Below the pieces are notes generated by a model. The model was not told the origin of the DNA. It saw only the letters and a list, made by a program, of their open reading frames with translations, and made no database searches. Both the position numbers and the translations under genes were made by a program. From Candidatus Zhuqueibacterota bacterium (GTDB lineage: Bacteria; Zhuqueibacterota; Zhuqueibacteria; Oceanimicrobiales; Oceanimicrobiaceae), in NCBI GenBank assembly GCA_029262055.1, contig JAJDAD010000040.1, positions 1-64,000 of the forward strand: a stretch of DNA of 64,000 nt. The letters run 5' to 3'. Each line of letters opens with the position of its first letter. Positions within the stretch are counted from its first letter, which is position 1. This document shows, piece after piece, positions 52,413 to 61,275 of the stretch.

Positions 52413-53119
52413 CTTGATACCCTAATCCAGTTTTCACCGGTGGGAATTCGAACACGTAACATTATGCCTATGCTAACAGAATCCGTTGGCAAAGCGTAGG
52501 GCGTTGCACCAATCAGGGTTCTTCAACACACCTCAGCCGCCAGTGGCGTTGCAACGTGCCCATCCCCAATCATGCGGTTTTTCACTTGGCCAAAGCAGTC
52601 TTCTGCAACCTACCCGGCAGCATCGCGACACTAATTACAATTGCGCAGGAGATTTCTTTGACAGAAAGCAAGATGGCTCAAGAATACGGAAACGGTGAGC
52701 AAAAGTTTGGACTCATGCCAGGTTCTTGAAATGGCGACTGCATGGCTTATGGCCCCTTGACGCGACTCTTTGTTTTCGAATGAATTGGGTAGTCAAAGTA
52801 GGCTGGAGTCCTACTCCACGAGCCTTCGTGGTCAAAAATAAGGAAGCCGCGGGAAAAAGTAAAGGCCGTGGTTAGGGAGCTGCAGGTCCAGCGGCTTGTT
52901 TGGAGAAGAGGATTAGAAGGAGCCTCGATTACATTTTGCAGAAAGGTGCGGTAGGACCGCATTCTGCCGTGACTGGCCAGCGTCCGGTGTACTTGAATTT
53001 CTCCGTTCCGCTCAATGATTTTACCTGCCAAGACACGTGCAAAAATCTAATGATTTTTGTTGACTGTTGCGCTTGAATTCCTTATGATTGCAGCGGCCAG
53101 GATGACTATATAGGACCAA
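52413..53119. other. 707-bp region without a confident gene
   Basis: The region lies between the ATC hydrolase-like gene and the small gene before the act operon. It holds copy 2 of the 39-bp repeat (52788-52826). A 94-codon minus frame at 52747-53031 runs through the repeat; I do not call it because its sequence is not family-like. No clear terminator or RNA was seen. The sequence looks like decayed or accessory DNA. Confidence 0.55.
52788..52826 (+). repeat. 39-bp palindromic repeat, copy 2
   Basis: Same orientation as copy 1 (49693), differing at two bases: G to C and C to G on opposite sides of the stem. In this copy GGCT/AGCC can extend the GGAGT/ACTCC stem with a small bulge. Together the copies frame the block 49799-52412. 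Confidence 0.85.
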
Positions 53120-53479
53120 ATGGAATTGACCCAAACTCCGATCCTTGAAACCGACCTCGTTCAAATCTTCATTGAAGACAAATTTGCTTTTTACGGCAGG
53201 GTCGAAGCGATTTCTACGGACGTGAAGCCCGGTTGGTGGCGCGTAAAGTTCTTGTTTCTTACCGCCCCATATCAGGTAACGACGTGGATACTCGACAATG
53301 AACAGATAAGAGGATCGGATTTCACGATGGGCGGCACGCCGCTTCGGATTGAGAAACTCGTTGTCGCCCATGACGAGGAACCCGGTGGCCAGGATACAGG
53401 TGACCGGGTCAGCGAAAAGAAACCAGGGAAAGCCAGGGTGGTTTCACTCGCAAGCAAGCCACCCTCGGGGAAAGAGTAG
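53120..53479 (+). CDS. Small protein of unknown function upstream of the act operon
   Basis: A 119-residue soluble protein with no signal peptide. The first 75 residues look beta-rich (DLVQIFIEDKFAFYGRVEAI, GWWRVKFLFLTAPYQVTTWI), like a small barrel. The tail is charged and low in complexity (PGGQDTGDRVSEKKPGKARV). It ends 95 bases before actA, on the same strand, so it may be co-transcribed with the respiratory genes. I do not recognise the family. Confidence 0.72.
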   Translation: MELTQTPILETDLVQIFIEDKFAFYGRVEAISTDVKPGWWRVKFLFLTAPYQVTTWILDNEQIRGSDFTMGGTPLRIEKLVVAHDEEPGGQDTGDRVSEKKPGKARVVSLASKPPSGKE

Positions 53480-53574
53480 ATCCTCGCAATCAGATGTGAG
53501 ACTGGCCCTGTGGCCTTTCTTATTACGTTCGTCTTGTTGCAAGCAAACAACTGACTTGAAATTTACAGATTAGC

Positions 53575-54225
53575 ATGGCCCAGATTTTCCACCCAAGCAT
53601 GAACACATTTTCCAAGGTTACCATCTTTGGATCCGTGTTCATGATCGCCGGCGCCCTTTGGTTCTTTCTGACAGTGGAGCGATCCTCTTATGTGACCCAG
53701 GCTAAGGTGGTGCGCGAACAGCCGGTTCCCTTTAGCCACAAACACCACGTGGCGGACCTGGGGATCGACTGCCGCTACTGTCACACTTCGGTGGAAGAAA
53801 CAGCATTTGCCGGCATTCCCCCCACAAAGACCTGTATGACCTGTCATTCCCAGATTCACGCCACCGCCGGCATGCTGGAACCGGTGCGCGAGAGCTGGCG
53901 AACGGGCAAGTCGATCGAATGGGTGCGGGTGCATGATCTGCCCGACTTTGTCTATTTTAATCACAGCATACATTTAAAAAAGGGTGTCGCTTGCGAGACC
54001 TGCCACGGGCCAGTCGGTGAAATGGCGCTGACCTGGCGCGAGAACTCTCTCAATATGGAGTGGTGTCTGGATTGCCATCGCGACCCCGAGAGCAATGTCC
54101 GGCCACGTGAAGAGGTTTTCACCCTGGACTGGCATCCGAAGACCGAGCAGGCTGTTCTCGGGGCCAGGCTGGTCGAAGATTATGACATTCAGAATCTAAC
54201 CAACTGCTCAATTTGCCATAGATGA
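53575..54225 (+). CDS. actA: Alternative Complex III subunit A (pentahaem cytochrome c)
   Basis: A 216-residue periplasmic cytochrome c anchored by one N-terminal helix (VTIFGSVFMIAGALWFFLTV). Five haem-binding motifs are present: CRYCH, CMTCH, CETCH, CLDCH and CSICH. This matches ActA, which relays electrons in quinol oxidation. FSHKHH and YFNHSIHLKKG supply typical axial His residues. It begins the act operon, and its stop overlaps the actB start (ATGA). Confidence 0.94.
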   Translation: MAQIFHPSMNTFSKVTIFGSVFMIAGALWFFLTVERSSYVTQAKVVREQPVPFSHKHHVADLGIDCRYCHTSVEETAFAGIPPTKTCMTCHSQIHATAGMLEPVRESWRTGKSIEWVRVHDLPDFVYFNHSIHLKKGVACETCHGPVGEMALTWRENSLNMEWCLDCHRDPESNVRPREEVFTLDWHPKTEQAVLGARLVEDYDIQNLTNCSICHR

Positions 54226-57194
54226 AACAAAACAATAATACAGAAAACAAGCTGGACGATCTAAGCCGGCAAATTGCCGGCAAGCAGGGGAAAGAGTACT
54301 GGCGCAGTCTCGGGCAGCTAGCGGCGACTCCCGAGTTTCAGAACTTCGTGGAAAACGAATTCCCGGCAAGTCCGGTCGACGCGGCTGACGGCATCAATCG
54401 TCGCCGTTTTCTGCAGCTCATGGGTGGCTCGATTGCTCTGGCAGGACTTGGCGCTTGTACGCGGCAGCCGGAAGAAAAAATTGTCCCCTATGTCACGGCA
54501 CCTGAGGAGATCATCCCGGGTGAGCCGCTGTTTTTCGCGACGGCGTTCACGCTGGGAGGATACGCGGCCGGGGTTCTGGCAGAAAGCCACATGGGGCGGC
54601 CCACAAAAATTGAAGGCAACGCCCTGCATCCGGCCAGTCGCGGAGCCACGGATGTTTTCGCCCAGGCTTCGATTCTGGAAATGTACGACCCTGAGCGCTC
54701 ACAGGTGGTAAAGCGCCTGGGCAGGATCAGCACTTGGGAGCTGTTCCTTGGGGAGATCCACCAGGAGCTGGAAGCTCAGCGTCTCAAAGACGGCGCGGGT
54801 GTACGCGTGCTGACCGAAACCGTTACTTCCCCGACTTTGGCAAAGCAAATCGAAGCATTTCGCAAAGAGTTCCCGCTTGCCCGGTGGCACCAGTACGAGC
54901 CAGCCAACCGGGACAATGCTAAGGCCGGCAGTGAATTGGCGTTTGACCAAACAGTCGATTGCCGGTACTCCTTCGATAAAGCCGATGTTATCCTCAGTCT
55001 GGGCGCAGATTTTTTGACCGACATGCCGGGCAGCCTGGCTTACTGTCGCGACTTTTCAGCGCGCCGGAAGCCGGAGCAGAGCAATCCGGGCATGAACCGG
55101 CTTTACATGGCCGAATGTTCGCCCACAGCCACAGGTTCCATGGCGGATCATCGCCTGGCGCTGACCAGCGCTGGTGTCACAGCTTTGGCGGTTGCCGTGG
55201 CGCGTGAGTTGGGTCTGTCGGTCACGGGTGAGGCTTTGCAGGAGCATGGCGACTGGGTGTCTGCGCTCGCGCGCGACCTGGCGGCCAACCGCGGCCGATG
55301 TCTCGTGATCGCCGGCGAACAGCAACCCGCCGAGGTGCATTGCCTGGCGCATGCGATGAACAGTTTTCTCGGCAACGCCGGCAAGACCGTTATTTACACG
55401 CAACCAGTCGAGTCCAATCCCGTCCGGCAAGTAGACTCGCTGAAAGAATTGACCGACGACATGGCGGCAGGTGCAGTCGATGTGCTGGTCATGCTGGGTG
55501 GCAACCCGGTCTTCAATGCACCGGCGGATCTTGATTTTTTCGGTAAGATGGAAAAAGTAAAGACGCGAGTGCATCTGAGCACTTATGAAAACGAAACTTC
55601 CGAGCTTTCGCATTGGCACATCCCGCAATCGCACTATCTGGAGTCGTGGGGTGATGCGCGTGCCTTCGATGGCACAGTCTCGATCATACAACCGCTGATC
55701 GCGCCGCTGTACAGCAGCAAGTCAGCCTACGAGCTTATGGCAGGCCTGTCCGGACAACCGGGTGAGACGGGTTACAGTCTTGTCCGCGACCACTGGCAGG
55801 CGGCTACTTCCGAGGGTGATTTTGAGTCGTTTTGGCGCACGTCTTTACATGATGGCGTGGTCGCCGGAACAGCTTTACCCTCAAAATCAGTTCGACTGAA
55901 CAAGACGGAATTCACCGTCACCGGCCAGGACAACGGCAGTGGTATCGAAGTGAATTTCAGGATAGACCCGTGTATTTGGGACGGCCGGTTTGCCAACAAC
56001 GGCTGGCTGCAGGAATTGCCGAAACCCATCACCAAGCTGACCTGGGATAATGCCGCGATCATTTCGCCGGAGACCGCTAAAGAACTGCAGGTTGAAAACG
56101 GCGAGGTCCTCCGGCTTACGCTGTCCGGTAACTCGGTGGAGATCCCTGTGTGGATTACGCCGGGCCAGGCGGGCGGCGCTATTACGCTCGCGGTCGGCTA
56201 CGGCCGCAGCAGGGTAGGGAAAGTCGGGAAAGGCGCCGGCGTCAATGTCTATCCGGTTCGACAGTCGGACGGCTTGTGGTCGTCAGCCGGGGTTGCCACG
56301 GAAAAAACCGGCGCCACGGTCGCGCTGGCAAGCACGCAGGATCACGGCAGCATGGAAGGCCGTCATCTGGTGCGCGCAGGCGGGTTGAGTGAATTCGTGG
56401 ATCATCCGGAACTATTTCACGAAATGGGCCACGATCCCGACCCGGAACTGACGTTGTATCCGCCGTACGAATACGACGGCTACTCCTGGGGCATGGCCGT
56501 GGACTTGAATGCTTGCGTCGGCTGCAACGCCTGTACCATAGCCTGTCAGGCTGAAAACAACATCCCGGTCGTCGGCAAGGAAGAAGTGCTGAACGGACGC
56601 GAGATGCACTGGATCCGCATCGACCGCTACTTTGAAGGTGGGGTCGAGGATCCGGAGGTTTACCACCAGCCCGTCATGTGCCAGCATTGTGAGAACGCGC
56701 CGTGCGAGGTCGTTTGTCCGGTTGCCGCTACCACCCACAGTTCCGAAGGCCTGAATGAAATGACGTACAATCGCTGTGTCGGCACGCGCTATTGTGCCAA
56801 CAATTGTCCGTATAAAGTGCGGCGGTTTAATTTTTATAAATATGCAGATTACGAGACAGAAAGCCTCAAGCTTATGCGCAATCCCGATGTCACCGTTCGT
56901 TTCCGGGGCGTCATGGAAAAGTGCACGTACTGCGTCCAGCGCATTAACCACGCGCGCATCGACGCCAAGAAGGAAGATCGCAGCATTCGCGACGGCGACA
57001 TAGTGACCGCATGCCAGCAGGTTTGCCCGGCTGATGCAATCGTTTTCGGCGACATAAATGATGAGAGTAGCCGCATAGCGCAACACAAGAGCGATCACCG
57101 CAACTACGGTATTCTCACTGAGCTGGGGGTTCGACCCAGAACCTCGTACCTGGCCAAAATCAGAAACCCAAATCCGGAAATCGCGGCAGCATAA
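54222..57194 (+). CDS. actB: Alternative Complex III subunit B (molybdopterin-oxidoreductase-like plus Fe-S)
   Basis: A 990-residue fused protein. Near the N terminus is a twin-arginine-like sequence (NRRRFLQLMGGSIALAGLGAC), followed by EEKIVPYV, typical of ActB. Then comes a molybdopterin-oxidoreductase-like domain and, from about residue 755, a ferredoxin-like domain with four cysteine clusters: CVGCNACTIAC, CQHCENAPCEVVC, CVGTRYCANNC and CTYCVQRI plus ACQQVC. In known ActB structures no molybdenum cofactor is bound, and the Fe-S clusters carry the electrons. The length agrees with the family. It directly precedes actC (stop and start abut). Confidence 0.94.
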   Translation: MKQNNNTENKLDDLSRQIAGKQGKEYWRSLGQLAATPEFQNFVENEFPASPVDAADGINRRRFLQLMGGSIALAGLGACTRQPEEKIVPYVTAPEEIIPGEPLFFATAFTLGGYAAGVLAESHMGRPTKIEGNALHPASRGATDVFAQASILEMYDPERSQVVKRLGRISTWELFLGEIHQELEAQRLKDGAGVRVLTETVTSPTLAKQIEAFRKEFPLARWHQYEPANRDNAKAGSELAFDQTVDCRYSFDKADVILSLGADFLTDMPGSLAYCRDFSARRKPEQSNPGMNRLYMAECSPTATGSMADHRLALTSAGVTALAVAVARELGLSVTGEALQEHGDWVSALARDLAANRGRCLVIAGEQQPAEVHCLAHAMNSFLGNAGKTVIYTQPVESNPVRQVDSLKELTDDMAAGAVDVLVMLGGNPVFNAPADLDFFGKMEKVKTRVHLSTYENETSELSHWHIPQSHYLESWGDARAFDGTVSIIQPLIAPLYSSKSAYELMAGLSGQPGETGYSLVRDHWQAATSEGDFESFWRTSLHDGVVAGTALPSKSVRLNKTEFTVTGQDNGSGIEVNFRIDPCIWDGRFANNGWLQELPKPITKLTWDNAAIISPETAKELQVENGEVLRLTLSGNSVEIPVWITPGQAGGAITLAVGYGRSRVGKVGKGAGVNVYPVRQSDGLWSSAGVATEKTGATVALASTQDHGSMEGRHLVRAGGLSEFVDHPELFHEMGHDPDPELTLYPPYEYDGYSWGMAVDLNACVGCNACTIACQAENNIPVVGKEEVLNGREMHWIRIDRYFEGGVEDPEVYHQPVMCQHCENAPCEVVCPVAATTHSSEGLNEMTYNRCVGTRYCANNCPYKVRRFNFYKYADYETESLKLMRNPDVTVRFRGVMEKCTYCVQRINHARIDAKKEDRSIRDGDIVTACQQVCPADAIVFGDINDESSRIAQHKSDHRNYGILTELGVRPRTSYLAKIRNPNPEIAAA

Positions 57195-58574
57195 ATGGCT
57201 AAGAATGAAACAAGCGACAAGCCCGCACAAGCCCCCCTTATAGAGCCAGGCCATACTTACGGCTCCATAACCGACAAGATCAGCAGCGTGGTCACGACCC
57301 GCAAGACGCCGATCTCGTGGTTTATCGGGTTTGCCATCGCGTTCTCGCTGCTCATGGTCTTTCTCAGTTCCACCGCATACCTTCTGATGAAGGGGACAGG
57401 GATCTGGGGTATCAACGTGCCGGTGAGCTGGGGCTTTGCGATTATTAACTTTGTCTGGTGGATCGGCATCGGTCATGCCGGCACGCTGATATCGGCGATT
57501 CTGCTCTTGCTCAGGCAGGAATGGCGCACGTCGATCAATCGTTTTGCCGAAGCCATGACCTTGTTTGCAGTGGCGGCCGCCGGTATGTTTCCGTTGCTGC
57601 ACATGGGCCGCCCGTGGCTGTTCTACTGGCTGATGCCGTATCCCAACACCATGGCCATGTGGCCACAGTTCAGAAGCCCGCTGGTGTGGGATGTTTTTGC
57701 GGTTAGTACTTACGCTACGGTGTCTCTCCTATTTTGGTATGTCGGGCTGGTTCCGGATTTTGCGACATTGCGCGACCGGGTGAACAACCGCGGCGCCAAG
57801 TTGGTTTATGGTATGCTGTCCATGGGTTGGCGTGGTTCGGCGATTCACTGGTATCGCTATGAAACCGCCTATCTTTTGCTGGCCGGACTGGCGACGCCTC
57901 TGGTAGTTTCGGTGCATACGGTGGTGAGCTTTGACTTTGCCATGGGTGTCATCCCGGGCTGGCATGCGACGATTTTTCCACCTTATTTTGTGGCAGGCGC
58001 TATCTATGCTGGCTTTGCCATGGTTTTGACGCTGTCGATTCCATTGCGCAAGGTCTACGGACTGGAAGATTTCATCACGATGCGGCACTTGCAGAACATG
58101 GCAAAAGTCATGCTCGCGACCGGTCTGATTGTGGTTTACGGATACATGATGGAGATTTTTACTGCCTGGTACAGCGCGGGAGAGTTTGAGGAAGCGATGA
58201 TCTCGAATCGCTTCAACGGGCCGTACAAATGGGTCTTCTATTCGCTCCTGCTGTGCAACGCGGTGGCGCCGCAATTCATCTGGTTCAGCAAAGTTCAGAA
58301 TAGTGTCATCGGCATTTTTATCATCGCGATGTTTGTAAATGTCGGCATGTGGTTGGAGAGATTTATCATCGTGGTGACCAGTCTGAGCCAGGATTTTCTG
58401 CCATCGTCATGGGACACATATACCGGCACGATCTGGGATTGGGCCACCTATGCAGGAACCATCGGACTGTTTCTCACGCTGATGTTCTTGTTCCTGCGAC
58501 TGCTGCCGTCCATCTCGATTTTTGAGATGCGTACTATGGTGGTGGAAGAAGATAAAGGCGGAAAGGAAAGTTAG
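57195..58574 (+). CDS. actC: Alternative Complex III subunit C (NrfD-like quinol-binding membrane subunit)
   Basis: A 459-residue NrfD/PsrC-family membrane protein with about ten helices. The first helices contain WGINVPVSWGFAIINFVWWI and HAGTLISAILLLLRQEW, typical of ActC. Other marks are LHMGRPWLFYW and SFDFAMGVIPGWHATIFPPY. It binds quinol in the periplasm-facing part and pairs with the similar ActF subunit. The start follows the actB stop with no gap. Confidence 0.95.
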   Translation: MAKNETSDKPAQAPLIEPGHTYGSITDKISSVVTTRKTPISWFIGFAIAFSLLMVFLSSTAYLLMKGTGIWGINVPVSWGFAIINFVWWIGIGHAGTLISAILLLLRQEWRTSINRFAEAMTLFAVAAAGMFPLLHMGRPWLFYWLMPYPNTMAMWPQFRSPLVWDVFAVSTYATVSLLFWYVGLVPDFATLRDRVNNRGAKLVYGMLSMGWRGSAIHWYRYETAYLLLAGLATPLVVSVHTVVSFDFAMGVIPGWHATIFPPYFVAGAIYAGFAMVLTLSIPLRKVYGLEDFITMRHLQNMAKVMLATGLIVVYGYMMEIFTAWYSAGEFEEAMISNRFNGPYKWVFYSLLLCNAVAPQFIWFSKVQNSVIGIFIIAMFVNVGMWLERFIIVVTSLSQDFLPSSWDTYTGTIWDWATYAGTIGLFLTLMFLFLRLLPSISIFEMRTMVVEEDKGGKES

Positions 58575-58601
58575 AAGCGAGAAACCTCTGCAAACTAGAG
58601 C

Positions 58602-59147
58602 ATGCAAATAACAGAAGAAAAAAAACTCTACGGACTGATGGCCGAGTTTGACACCGCCGACGAGTTGGTGGCGGCGTCACGCAGCGCGTATGCTGCGGGC
58701 TATCGCAAAATGGACGCCTACACCCCCTTCCCGGTGGAAGAGCTGCCGGAAGCCGTGGGCTTTAAAAAGCCGATTTTGCCGCTCATCGTTTTGATCGGCG
58801 CCATCGTCGGCGGCGTGCTCGGATTTGCGATGCAGTACTACGCGTCGGTGGTGAGCTATCCGCTCAACATCGGTGGCCGGCCGTTGAACAGTTGGCCATC
58901 CTTCATACCGATTACGTTTGAGATGACGATTCTAATCGCTGCTTTTGCAGCAGTTTTTGGGATGTTCGCATTGAACGGCTTACCGCAACCGTACCACCCG
59001 GTGTTCAACGTGCCGCGGTTTGCGCTGGCGTCGCGCGATCGATTTTTCCTCTGTATAGAAAGCAAAGATCCGGCCTTCGACCTGGAAGGCACCCGAAAAT
59101 TCTTGCAAGGTCTGAAACCCATGGACGTTGTCGAGGTCGAACCCTGA
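58602..59147 (+). CDS. actD: Alternative Complex III subunit D (DUF3341)
   Basis: A 181-residue membrane protein with two helices and a soluble N-terminal domain. Family marks are [16 protein letters not shown] near the start, [15 protein letters not shown], and a C-terminal [15 protein letters not shown]. It matches the DUF3341 (ActD) subunit, which sits between ActC and ActF. Its stop overlaps the actE start (ATGT/TGATG type overlap at 59147). Confidence 0.94.
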   Translation: MQITEEKKLYGLMAEFDTADELVAASRSAYAAGYRKMDAYTPFPVEELPEAVGFKKPILPLIVLIGAIVGGVLGFAMQYYASVVSYPLNIGGRPLNSWPSFIPITFEMTILIAAFAAVFGMFALNGLPQPYHPVFNVPRFALASRDRFFLCIESKDPAFDLEGTRKFLQGLKPMDVVEVEP

Positions 59148-59716
59148 TGTTAGAAAGCAGAATGTTGCTTGTGCTCGCCATTGCGGGCATCATGCTATCG
59201 TGCCGGCAGGACATGCACGACCAGCCGCGCTTCGAGCCGTTGGAGATGAATTCATTTTTTGCGGATGGTCGTTCGTCTCGGCCTTTGGTCGCCGGCACAG
59301 TGGCGCGCGGACAGCTGAATCTCGACGAGCACCTTTATCAAGGCAAGGTAAACGGGCAATTGGCGACAACCTTCCCGTTTGAGATTACCGCAAGCGTGCT
59401 GACCCGCGGTCAGGAGCGCTACGATATTTACTGCGCCCCCTGCCACGATGTGGTCGGTACGGGGCAGGGTATGATTGTGCAGCGCGGTTTTAGGCCGCCG
59501 CCGTCTTTTCACATCGACCGGTTACGCAATGCGCCGCCGGGCCATTTTTTCGACGTTATTAGCAACGGGCTGGGAGCGATGTATGATTATTCCGAACGCG
59601 TTAAGGTGCGCGATCGCTGGGCGATAAGCGCCTACATCCGGGTATTGCAACTAAGCCAGAATACCGCAATCGAAGATGTGCCCGCCGAAGTACTTAAAGA
59701 CCTGAGCACCGAATAG
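59147..59716 (+). CDS. actE: Alternative Complex III subunit E (monohaem cytochrome c lipoprotein)
   Basis: A 189-residue exported cytochrome c. The N terminus has a lipobox-like IMLSC. One haem motif, CAPCH (YDIYCAPCHDVVGTGQGM), is present, with a distal Met likely in the later part. MNSFFADGRSSRPLVAGTVARG, in two parts, is typical of ActE. It would pass electrons from ActA to the caa3 oxidase. It lies between actD (overlap) and actF (one base gap). Confidence 0.92.
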   Translation: MLESRMLLVLAIAGIMLSCRQDMHDQPRFEPLEMNSFFADGRSSRPLVAGTVARGQLNLDEHLYQGKVNGQLATTFPFEITASVLTRGQERYDIYCAPCHDVVGTGQGMIVQRGFRPPPSFHIDRLRNAPPGHFFDVISNGLGAMYDYSERVKVRDRWAISAYIRVLQLSQNTAIEDVPAEVLKDLSTE

Positions 59717-59717
59717 C

Positions 59718-60890
59718 ATGGAATTAAGCGAGACAATCAAAGAGCGAATAGAAGGCTGGCAGAAACGGGCTTTGACCGTGGGTGTTATTGCCGCTGCAGT
59801 CAGCGTGGCAGGCGCCTTTCTGAGTCCGGCGCAATTTTTTCAATCTTACCTGGTTGGATATCTGTTCTGGATCGGAATCGCCGCCGGCAGCATTGTGATC
59901 CTGTCCTTACACCACCTGGTAGCAGGCGGCTGGGGCTTCACCATTCAACGGATTCTGGAGTCGAGCGCGCGCACCATCCCTCTGATGGCCCTGCTTTTTA
60001 TCCCGGTTGTGCTTGGGATGAAAGATCTTTTTATCTGGGCGCGTCCCGAGGTTGTGGCAGACGATTTGATTTTGCAGCACAAAGCGCCATATTTGAACCA
60101 GACCTTCTTTGTCGTACGCGCCCTGTTTTTCTTTCTGGTTTGGAGCGTGCTGTATTTTTTTCTGACGAAGTGGTCCGCGGACCAGGACAAGAACGGCGAT
60201 GCGGCCCTTAGCCGGAAATTGCAACGCTTTGGCGGACCGGGGATCTTGCTTTTCATGATTACCATGACTTTTGCCACTATCGACTGGAGCATGTCCCTCG
60301 ACCCGCACTGGTTCTCAACCATTTTTGGTTTGATGTTCATCATCGGACAGGGCCTTTTGACTCTGGCCTTTGCCACCATCGTGGTCAGCGGCCTGACGGA
60401 TGACGACAACCTGGCTGCCTTTGTGAAGAAAAAGCATTTCCACGATTTGGGCAACCTGTTGCTGGCGTTCGTGTCGCTTTGGGCCTACATGTCCGTTTCG
60501 CAGTTCTTAATCATCTGGTCCGGAAATTTACCGGAAGAAATTCCGTGGTACCTGCATCGCTCACACGGCGGCTGGGACTGGCTGGTCCTGTTTGTGGTGA
60601 TCTTTCATTTCGCCGTGCCCTTTGCATTGCTGCTGTTGCGGCGCAACAAACGGCGCGCGAACATTCTGGTGAAGATTGCTTTCGGGATCGCGCTGATGCG
60701 TTTGGTCGACCTCTTCTGGGTGATCGCACCCAATTTTCACCCACATGGAATCAGCGTTCACTGGCTGGATCTTGTCGCTCCTGCCGGTATCGGCGGCATT
60801 TGGCTGGCCTTTTTCTTTTACAATTTGAAAGGGCGCGCCTTGCTTCCCATCAACGACCCGCGTTTAAGCGAAGCTGCGGCCCATGAGTAA
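59718..60890 (+). CDS. actF: Alternative Complex III subunit F (membrane subunit)
   Basis: A 390-residue membrane protein with about ten helices, related to NrfD/ActC in topology. It includes FWIGIAAGSIVILSLHHLVAGGWG (parts), DWSMSLDPHWFSTIFGLMFI, and SQFLIIWSGNLPEEIPWYLHR, all typical of ActF. It may bind a second quinone or form a proton path. The stop overlaps the next gene by eight bases. Confidence 0.94.
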   Translation: MELSETIKERIEGWQKRALTVGVIAAAVSVAGAFLSPAQFFQSYLVGYLFWIGIAAGSIVILSLHHLVAGGWGFTIQRILESSARTIPLMALLFIPVVLGMKDLFIWARPEVVADDLILQHKAPYLNQTFFVVRALFFFLVWSVLYFFLTKWSADQDKNGDAALSRKLQRFGGPGILLFMITMTFATIDWSMSLDPHWFSTIFGLMFIIGQGLLTLAFATIVVSGLTDDDNLAAFVKKKHFHDLGNLLLAFVSLWAYMSVSQFLIIWSGNLPEEIPWYLHRSHGGWDWLVLFVVIFHFAVPFALLLLRRNKRRANILVKIAFGIALMRLVDLFWVIAPNFHPHGISVHWLDLVAPAGIGGIWLAFFFYNLKGRALLPINDPRLSEAAAHE

Positions 60891-61275
60891 TAAAACAGAC
60901 AAGAGCCGGAATCGCGGCTACGAGCAAAGCGATGCGAAAGTGCATCCCATTTTTTGGGCTGGCCTGGGCCTGTTTATTTTGATGTTGGTGGGATTTCTGG
61001 TTAGCTATCTTCTCTTCGGTTACTTCAGCGACAAGCGCGGACAGATATTGAGCTACAAGCCACCCCTGGCTGCCGAACGACAGTTACCTTCTGGCCCGAG
61101 ACTACAGGTCAATCCGGAGCAAGATCTCCAGAATTTCCGAGCCGGGCAGGATTCGTTGTTGAATACCTACGGCTGGATACAAAGGGATGCCGGTGTCGTT
61201 AGAATTCCCGTTGACGCCGCCATACAAGAAATGCTCAAGCTCGGTTTTCCGGTACGGGAGAATCCTGATGAATAG
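60883..61275 (+). CDS. Single-pass membrane protein of the act operon
   Basis: A 130-residue protein with a charged N-terminal stretch, one helix (WAGLGLFILMLVGFLVSYLLFG) and a periplasmic tail. The tail contains RLQVNPEQDLQNFRAGQDSL and GWIQRDAGVVRIPVDAAIQ, a pattern I know from small genes beside ACIII and cytochrome oxidase clusters. It overlaps actF by eight bases and the SCO gene by eight. It may be an ActG-like subunit or an assembly factor. There is no haem or metal motif. Confidence 0.8.
   Translation: MSNKTDKSRNRGYEQSDAKVHPIFWAGLGLFILMLVGFLVSYLLFGYFSDKRGQILSYKPPLAAERQLPSGPRLQVNPEQDLQNFRAGQDSLLNTYGWIQRDAGVVRIPVDAAIQEMLKLGFPVRENPDE

Noticed and set aside
52747-53031. 94-codon minus-strand frame in the gene-poor stretch
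   Set aside because: It runs through the 39-bp repeat and looks like repeat-derived sequence.
56412-57602. Long 396-codon minus-strand frame opposite actB/actC
   Set aside because: It is fully antisense to two well-supported genes, crosses their junction and shows no family motif. It arises from GC-rich codons of the real genes.
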